This document shows positions 24,725 through 27,565 of a DNA stretch of 27,565 nucleotides, piece by piece. Under the pieces are notes generated by a model. It made no database searches, was not told where the DNA came from, and saw only the letters and a list, made by a program, of their open reading frames with translations. Within the stretch, counting starts at the first letter, position 1, and the number at the start of each line of letters is the position of its first letter. The position numbers and the translations under genes are program-made. This DNA is from Bog-159 sp050011755 (lineage in GTDB: Bacteria > Acidobacteriota > Terriglobia > Bryobacterales > Bryobacteraceae): positions 1 through 27,565 of the forward strand of contig JBEKIM010000032.1 of NCBI GenBank assembly GCA_050011755.1. Direction: 5' to 3'.

Positions 24725-25251
24725 TTGAATAATGGCAGGCGCAGCACGGCTTCCACGGCCACCGCCGGATCGTCGCTCTCGATCGGAACGCGATAGTCCG
24801 CGCGCGCGTACCATTCGCGGCGCGCTTCGTAAAGCTCGGCGAAGCTCACCGGATCGCGCGCCAGCGGCCGGTGGGAAGCGGGTCCGACGCGCCGGCGAAC
24901 CGTTTCAAAAGGGCAATCCAACCAGATACTTACGCCGTTTTCTTCGAGCAGTGCATGGTTTTCGGGCTGCACGATCGTGCCGCCGCCTAGCGCCAGAACC
25001 GCGGGCCGGCCGCACTCGATGGCGCGTACGTGCCGCCGCAACGTCTCCCGTTCCAATCGCCGGAACTCGCCTTCGCCGCGCGATTCGAAGATTTCGACAA
25101 TGGCCGTTTTTTCCGCGGCTTCGATTTCGGCATCCAGATCCACGAAGTGCCATCCGATCCGTTCGGCAAGCAGACGGCCGATCGTGCTTTTGCCGGACCC
25201 CATAAATCCGACCAGATAGATTCCCGGCGTGCGTTTCAGTTTCAGGATCAT
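24721..25251 (-). CDS. aroK: shikimate kinase
   Basis: Phosphorylates shikimate at O3 with ATP, step 5 of the aromatic amino-acid pathway. The 176-residue length is normal. The P-loop is GFMGSGKST (15-23) with Lys21. DLDAEIE (38-44) supplies the Mg and shikimate aspartates, FRRLERE the substrate arginine (about Arg64), and LGGGT (88-92) the shikimate-binding loop. RPLARDP is the lid. It overlaps both neighbours by 4 bases: SDR upstream and glycerate kinase downstream. The preceding pathway enzymes (aroD-aroE fusion) are in a different operon about 13 kb away in this window and on the other strand, so the pathway is not clustered here. Confidence 0.96.
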   Translation of the reverse strand: MILKLKRTPGIYLVGFMGSGKSTIGRLLAERIGWHFVDLDAEIEAAEKTAIVEIFESRGEGEFRRLERETLRRHVRAIECGRPAVLALGGGTIVQPENHALLEENGVSIWLDCPFETVRRRVGPASHRPLARDPVSFAELYEARREWYARADYRVPIESDDPAVAVEAVLRLPLFK

Positions 25252-26021
25252 ACGTCGTGCAAAATGGCGGCGAGCTGCGCATCTACCAGCGCGGGGAACA
25301 GGCGTTCAGCCAGTACAAACAGCCAATTGGACCTGGGCGCCATCACCGTGCGCGCGCCGCGCTCCACCCCGCGCACAATGGCTTCCGCGCACTGCTCGGG
25401 CGTAATGGCGAACTGCTTGCGCCGGGCGATCCCCGGCGGCGGATCGCCACCCAAAGCGTGTTCCTGAAACTTCGTCTTCACATATCCCGGGCAGACCGTA
25501 ATCGTGTGAATACCGTCTTTCTTCAATTCCATGCGCAGGCCGTCGGTGAGCGAGCCCAAAGCGTACTTCGATGCGGAGTAGAGTGTTAGCCAGGGCAGCG
25601 TGACCCGCCCCGCGATGGAGGATACATTCACGATCACGCCGCTGGCGCGCCGGCGCATGTGCGGCGCTACGAGTTGCGTCAACGCCAGCGGCACAAAGAA
25701 ATTCAACTCGAACAGGCTCCGCGCGTCCGCGAGCGGCGCGCTCCAGGCGGGATCGTAAAGGCCCATGCCGGCGTTGTTAATCAGAATGTCGATCGCGCCG
25801 AACCGGTCGATCGTAGCATTTACGGCGGCCTCGCGAACCTCGGGGACAGTCAGATCGCCCGCCGTGATCACCGCGCCGGACCCACCGGCCATGCGCAACC
25901 TCTCCGCGGATCGGGCAATCAAAGATAGCCGCGCGCCGCGTTTCAGGAAAGCTTCCGCGCACGCCGCGCCGATACCCTCGGAAGCTCCCGTGATGAGGAC
26001 CACTTTTCCGTCGATGCGCAT
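25248..26021 (-). CDS. short-chain dehydrogenase/reductase, DltE/YqjQ-like
   Basis: A 257-residue classical SDR and the first gene of the minus-strand operon. The cofactor loop is TGASEGIG (11-18), then NNAGMG (82-87), Asn107 (ELN), Ser135 (NVSSIAG), Tyr148 and Lys152 (YSASK), so the catalytic tetrad is intact. CPGYVKTKF after the active site is typical. The C-terminal stretch (SNWLFVLAERLFPALVDAQLA) is hydrophobic and may associate with membranes, as in several DltE-like SDRs with lipid or ketone substrates. The substrate is unknown. GGA is close to the ATG and an extended -10 box lies upstream (26067-26059). The stop codon overlaps aroK (ATGA). Confidence 0.9.
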   Translation of the reverse strand: MRIDGKVVLITGASEGIGAACAEAFLKRGARLSLIARSAERLRMAGGSGAVITAGDLTVPEVREAAVNATIDRFGAIDILINNAGMGLYDPAWSAPLADARSLFELNFFVPLALTQLVAPHMRRRASGVIVNVSSIAGRVTLPWLTLYSASKYALGSLTDGLRMELKKDGIHTITVCPGYVKTKFQEHALGGDPPPGIARRKQFAITPEQCAEAIVRGVERGARTVMAPRSNWLFVLAERLFPALVDAQLAAILHDV

Positions 26022-26058
26022 TTTTCCGTGTTTGCCGGAACCGGCCTGAGACGCAATA

Positions 26059-26067
26059 ATGGTAGCA
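26059..26067 (-). promoter_or_regulatory. extended -10 promoter of the SDR-aroK operon, in a divergent promoter region
   Basis: Minus-strand reading gives TGCTACCAT (TGn at 26067-26065, TACCAT at 26064-26059), with expected transcription start near 26052 and a leader of about 31 bases. The plus strand has AATAAT at 26055-26060 placed about right for transcription to start at or near the ATG at 26067. The two promoters therefore overlap within about 20 bases. Confidence 0.5.
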
Positions 26068-26702
26068 TGTCCACGCGGCTACTCCCGCTCTTCCCGCTGC
26101 ATCTGGTGGTCTTTCCACGCACGCACCTGCCGCTGCATATTTTCGAGGAACGCTACAAGGAAATGATCGGCAATGCCCTCCGCGATAACTCGGAGTTCGG
26201 CATTGTACTGGCCAAGGACGATGGTATCGTCAATGCCGGCTGCACGGTCATCGTCGAGAAGATCCTGAAGAAGTTTCCGGATGGAAAAATGGACATTCTG
26301 GTCTGTGGACGGCGCCGTTTTGAAGTAGTGATGCTCGACGAGGAGAGAGATTATCTGCGCGGCGAGGTGCAGTTCTTCGATGACGACGATCAGGATGCGC
26401 CGGCGCCGATCGAGGCCCAGCACGCGGCTTTGACGCAGTACAAGAGCCTGCTCGAATCCGGCGTTCTGCATCCGCCCACTCCAGAGCCCAACCTGGACGA
26501 TCCGCAGCTCAGCTTTCAACTGGCCCAGGGACTGCCGGACCTGGATTTTCTGAACGGGCTGTTGCGGACGCGGTCCGAAGCGCAGCGCCTGCGCGTGTTG
26601 AGCGACTTCTTGTCGCAATACGTCCCACGCCAAAAACATATCGAGCGCGTGCGGCAGGTCGCGCCGCGCAATGGATTCGGGGGCAAGCCGGCCGGCGTCT
26701 GA
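26067..26702 (+). CDS. Lon N-terminal (LAN/PUA-like) substrate-binding domain protein
   Basis: A 211-residue stand-alone Lon N-terminal domain protein with no AAA or protease domain. The hallmark opening is LLPLFPLHLVVFPRTHLPLHIFEERY, here split as PLFPLHLVVFP (about 7-17) and LPLHIFEERYKEM (about 21-33). FGIV, GCTVIVEK, DGKMDILVCGRRRFEV and YLRGEVQFFDD follow, all as in the LAN fold. The C-terminal helical half (about 125-200) is less conserved: PDLDFLNGLLRTRSEAQRL, then LSQYVPRQKHIERV. Stand-alone LAN proteins are common and probably bind misfolded protein or act as adaptors; the role is not established. It is divergent from the SDR operon and 6 bases upstream of the TonB-like ORF. Confidence 0.9.
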   Translation: MSTRLLPLFPLHLVVFPRTHLPLHIFEERYKEMIGNALRDNSEFGIVLAKDDGIVNAGCTVIVEKILKKFPDGKMDILVCGRRRFEVVMLDEERDYLRGEVQFFDDDDQDAPAPIEAQHAALTQYKSLLESGVLHPPTPEPNLDDPQLSFQLAQGLPDLDFLNGLLRTRSEAQRLRVLSDFLSQYVPRQKHIERVRQVAPRNGFGGKPAGV

Positions 26703-26708
26703 GAAAGC

Positions 26709-26939
26709 ATGTTTGGACGACCCAGGCTGGCGCCCTTCGCGGTTTCACTGTTTGCCCACGGACTGATCCTGGCGTGGGTGGCGTCCGGGCCGGTGTACGA
26801 AAAGCCGAAGTCCTTATATGAGATCGCCATCGCCCCGCAGTCGCACAAATTGGTGTGGTACGACTTTCGCGAGAAGCTGCCGGATGTTTCTCCCACGGCG
26901 GCCCGCCGGCTCGCGCGGCCGCCGCGCGCGGACGTGTAG
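26709..26939 (+). CDS. TonB-like protein, N-terminal segment ended by an in-frame TAG
   Basis: A 76-residue ORF with an N-terminal membrane anchor (about residues 8-26, APFAVSLFAHGLILAWVA) followed by a periplasmic stretch: SLYEIAIAPQSHKLVWYDFR and EKLPDVSP. This arrangement is typical of the start of acidobacterial energy-transducer or proline-rich periplasmic proteins. It ends at TAG 26937-26939. The same frame continues without another stop to the window end with a matching proline-rich sequence, so this ORF is almost certainly only the N-terminal part of a larger gene. It starts 6 bases after the LAN stop codon, so the two are likely co-transcribed. Confidence 0.75.
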   Translation: MFGRPRLAPFAVSLFAHGLILAWVASGPVYEKPKSLYEIAIAPQSHKLVWYDFREKLPDVSPTAARRLARPPRADV

Positions 26940-27565
26940 ATCGCATCGCAGGTGATCGTGGCAGTCGCGCCGAAGGCTCCCCGGGCACGGCAGTTCATAT
27001 GGCAGCCTGCGCCCAAACTGCAACTGCACGCGGATCTCAAATCGCCAAATGTGTTGGCGATGCACGCGCCGCGGCCGCAGCCACCGCCCGCGCCGCCCAA
27101 ACCGAAGCTGTTTGTGCCGCCCCCGGAAGCGCCCAAGCCTTCCCCAATTGTCCCCACGCTGGCGGCTCCTCCCGAGATTCAAACCGCTCGAAACCTGAAC
27201 GGTGCGGGCAACTTGCTGGGCGCGCAGCCGGTAAAAGCTCCCCCGCGCAGGTTTGTCGCTCCGCGGGCGGGCCGCCCGGCAGGCAGACCAACTCCCGCGC
27301 TGCCGGAGGCGCCGGCCGTCGCCGCGGCGACTCCAACCATGGCGGTCCCAGCCCCTTTGGCCGGGGTAGCGGCGAAGGCTCCGCCGCGCGACTTCGTGGC
27401 GCCGCGTCAAAACTCGAAGGCCAGTCCATTCGGATCGCCGCTGGCCGACGCGCCGGCCATACCGGAATCGGCATCCCCTTCCGCGGTCAGCATGCCCATC
27501 GTCGGGCTAAACCCGGCTCCGCATGCGCCGGCGCCCGCACCGGAGGGTTCGCGCAACGCCCAGTT
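26940..27565 (+). pseudogene. TonB-like proline-rich segment continuing in frame after TAG, 3' partial
   Basis: From 26940 to the window end there are over 200 codons with no stop, in the frame of the preceding ORF. The sequence is what a TonB-like periplasmic spacer should be: QVIVAVAPKAPRARQFIWQP, then PRPQPPPAPPKPKLFVPPP and long Ala/Pro-rich stretches. A repeated motif KAPPR-x-FVAPR occurs twice, near 27235 and 27387. GTG 26952 and ATG 27060 are in frame but neither has a good ribosome-binding site and neither gives a signal peptide. The C-terminal domain lies beyond the window, so TonB identity is not proven. Either the gene is broken by one nonsense mutation, the base is a sequencing error, or the stop is read through. 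Confidence 0.6.

Noticed and set aside
1..27565. tRNA, rRNA, CRISPR array, transposase or phage genes
   Set aside because: None seen. Intergenic spaces are short and hold no cloverleaf, direct-repeat array or recombinase motif.

Overview
The window is GC-rich bacterial chromosome with tightly packed genes. The gene set suggests Acidobacteriota, most like the Solibacter/Bryobacter group. Pointers are paired M16 peptidases, an S53 (sedolisin-type) secreted peptidase, a Tat-leader/amidase pair, a CxxCH protein with an MPPW motif, a proline-rich TonB-like protein and an AroD-AroE fusion. This placement is inference from family recognition; no rRNA or tRNA is present to confirm it.

Layout. (1) 1-3304, plus strand: the end of a GAF-GAF-SpoIIE/RsbU-type phosphatase, then lysA and a small secreted c-type cytochrome-like protein. 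(2) 3354-7842, plus strand: a secreted M16 pair in which the first subunit has the zinc site and the second has the R/Y substrate-binding pair and a fused C-terminal domain. A third secreted protein follows that resembles this C-terminal domain. (3) 7909-10181, plus strand: a membrane PH-domain protein, an SDR oxidoreductase and a sugar-binding-type lipoprotein without its transporter. (4) 10228-13409, plus strand: fused aroD-aroE, a small Tat-leader ORF and an amidase in the same frame, separated from the leader ORF by one TGA. (5) 13453-17716, plus strand: a TPR protein with a C-terminal helix-turn-helix, then cysS and a Cys/Met-metabolism PLP enzyme. (6) 17747-19393, minus strand: the S53 peptidase. 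(7) 19684-22754, plus strand: a CpaE/TadZ-like receiver-ATPase, a long nested palindromic element, and a secreted amidohydrolase. (8) 22759-23074: a decayed Uma2-family gene. (9) 26021-23082, minus strand: a four-gene overlapping operon of SDR, aroK, glycerate 2-kinase and a small TPR protein. (10) 26067-27565, plus strand: a Lon-N-terminal-domain protein, then a TonB-like gene interrupted by an in-frame TAG and running off the window.

Two organisational themes stand out. Nine adjacent gene pairs overlap by exactly four bases (ATGA, GTGA or TTGA), which implies widespread translational coupling. Six transcription units are preceded by an extended -10-like TGnTAnnnT box close to the start codon, often leaving almost no leader. 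Shikimate-pathway genes (aroDE, aroK) sit in two separate operons, and amino-acid supply genes (lysA, cysS, PLP enzyme) are scattered among secreted hydrolases. That fits a heterotroph living on polymers and peptides. No tRNA, rRNA, CRISPR array, insertion sequence or phage gene was seen. The items most worth checking are the split-site M16 trio, the two reading frames interrupted by a single stop codon, and the palindromic element at 20935-21017.
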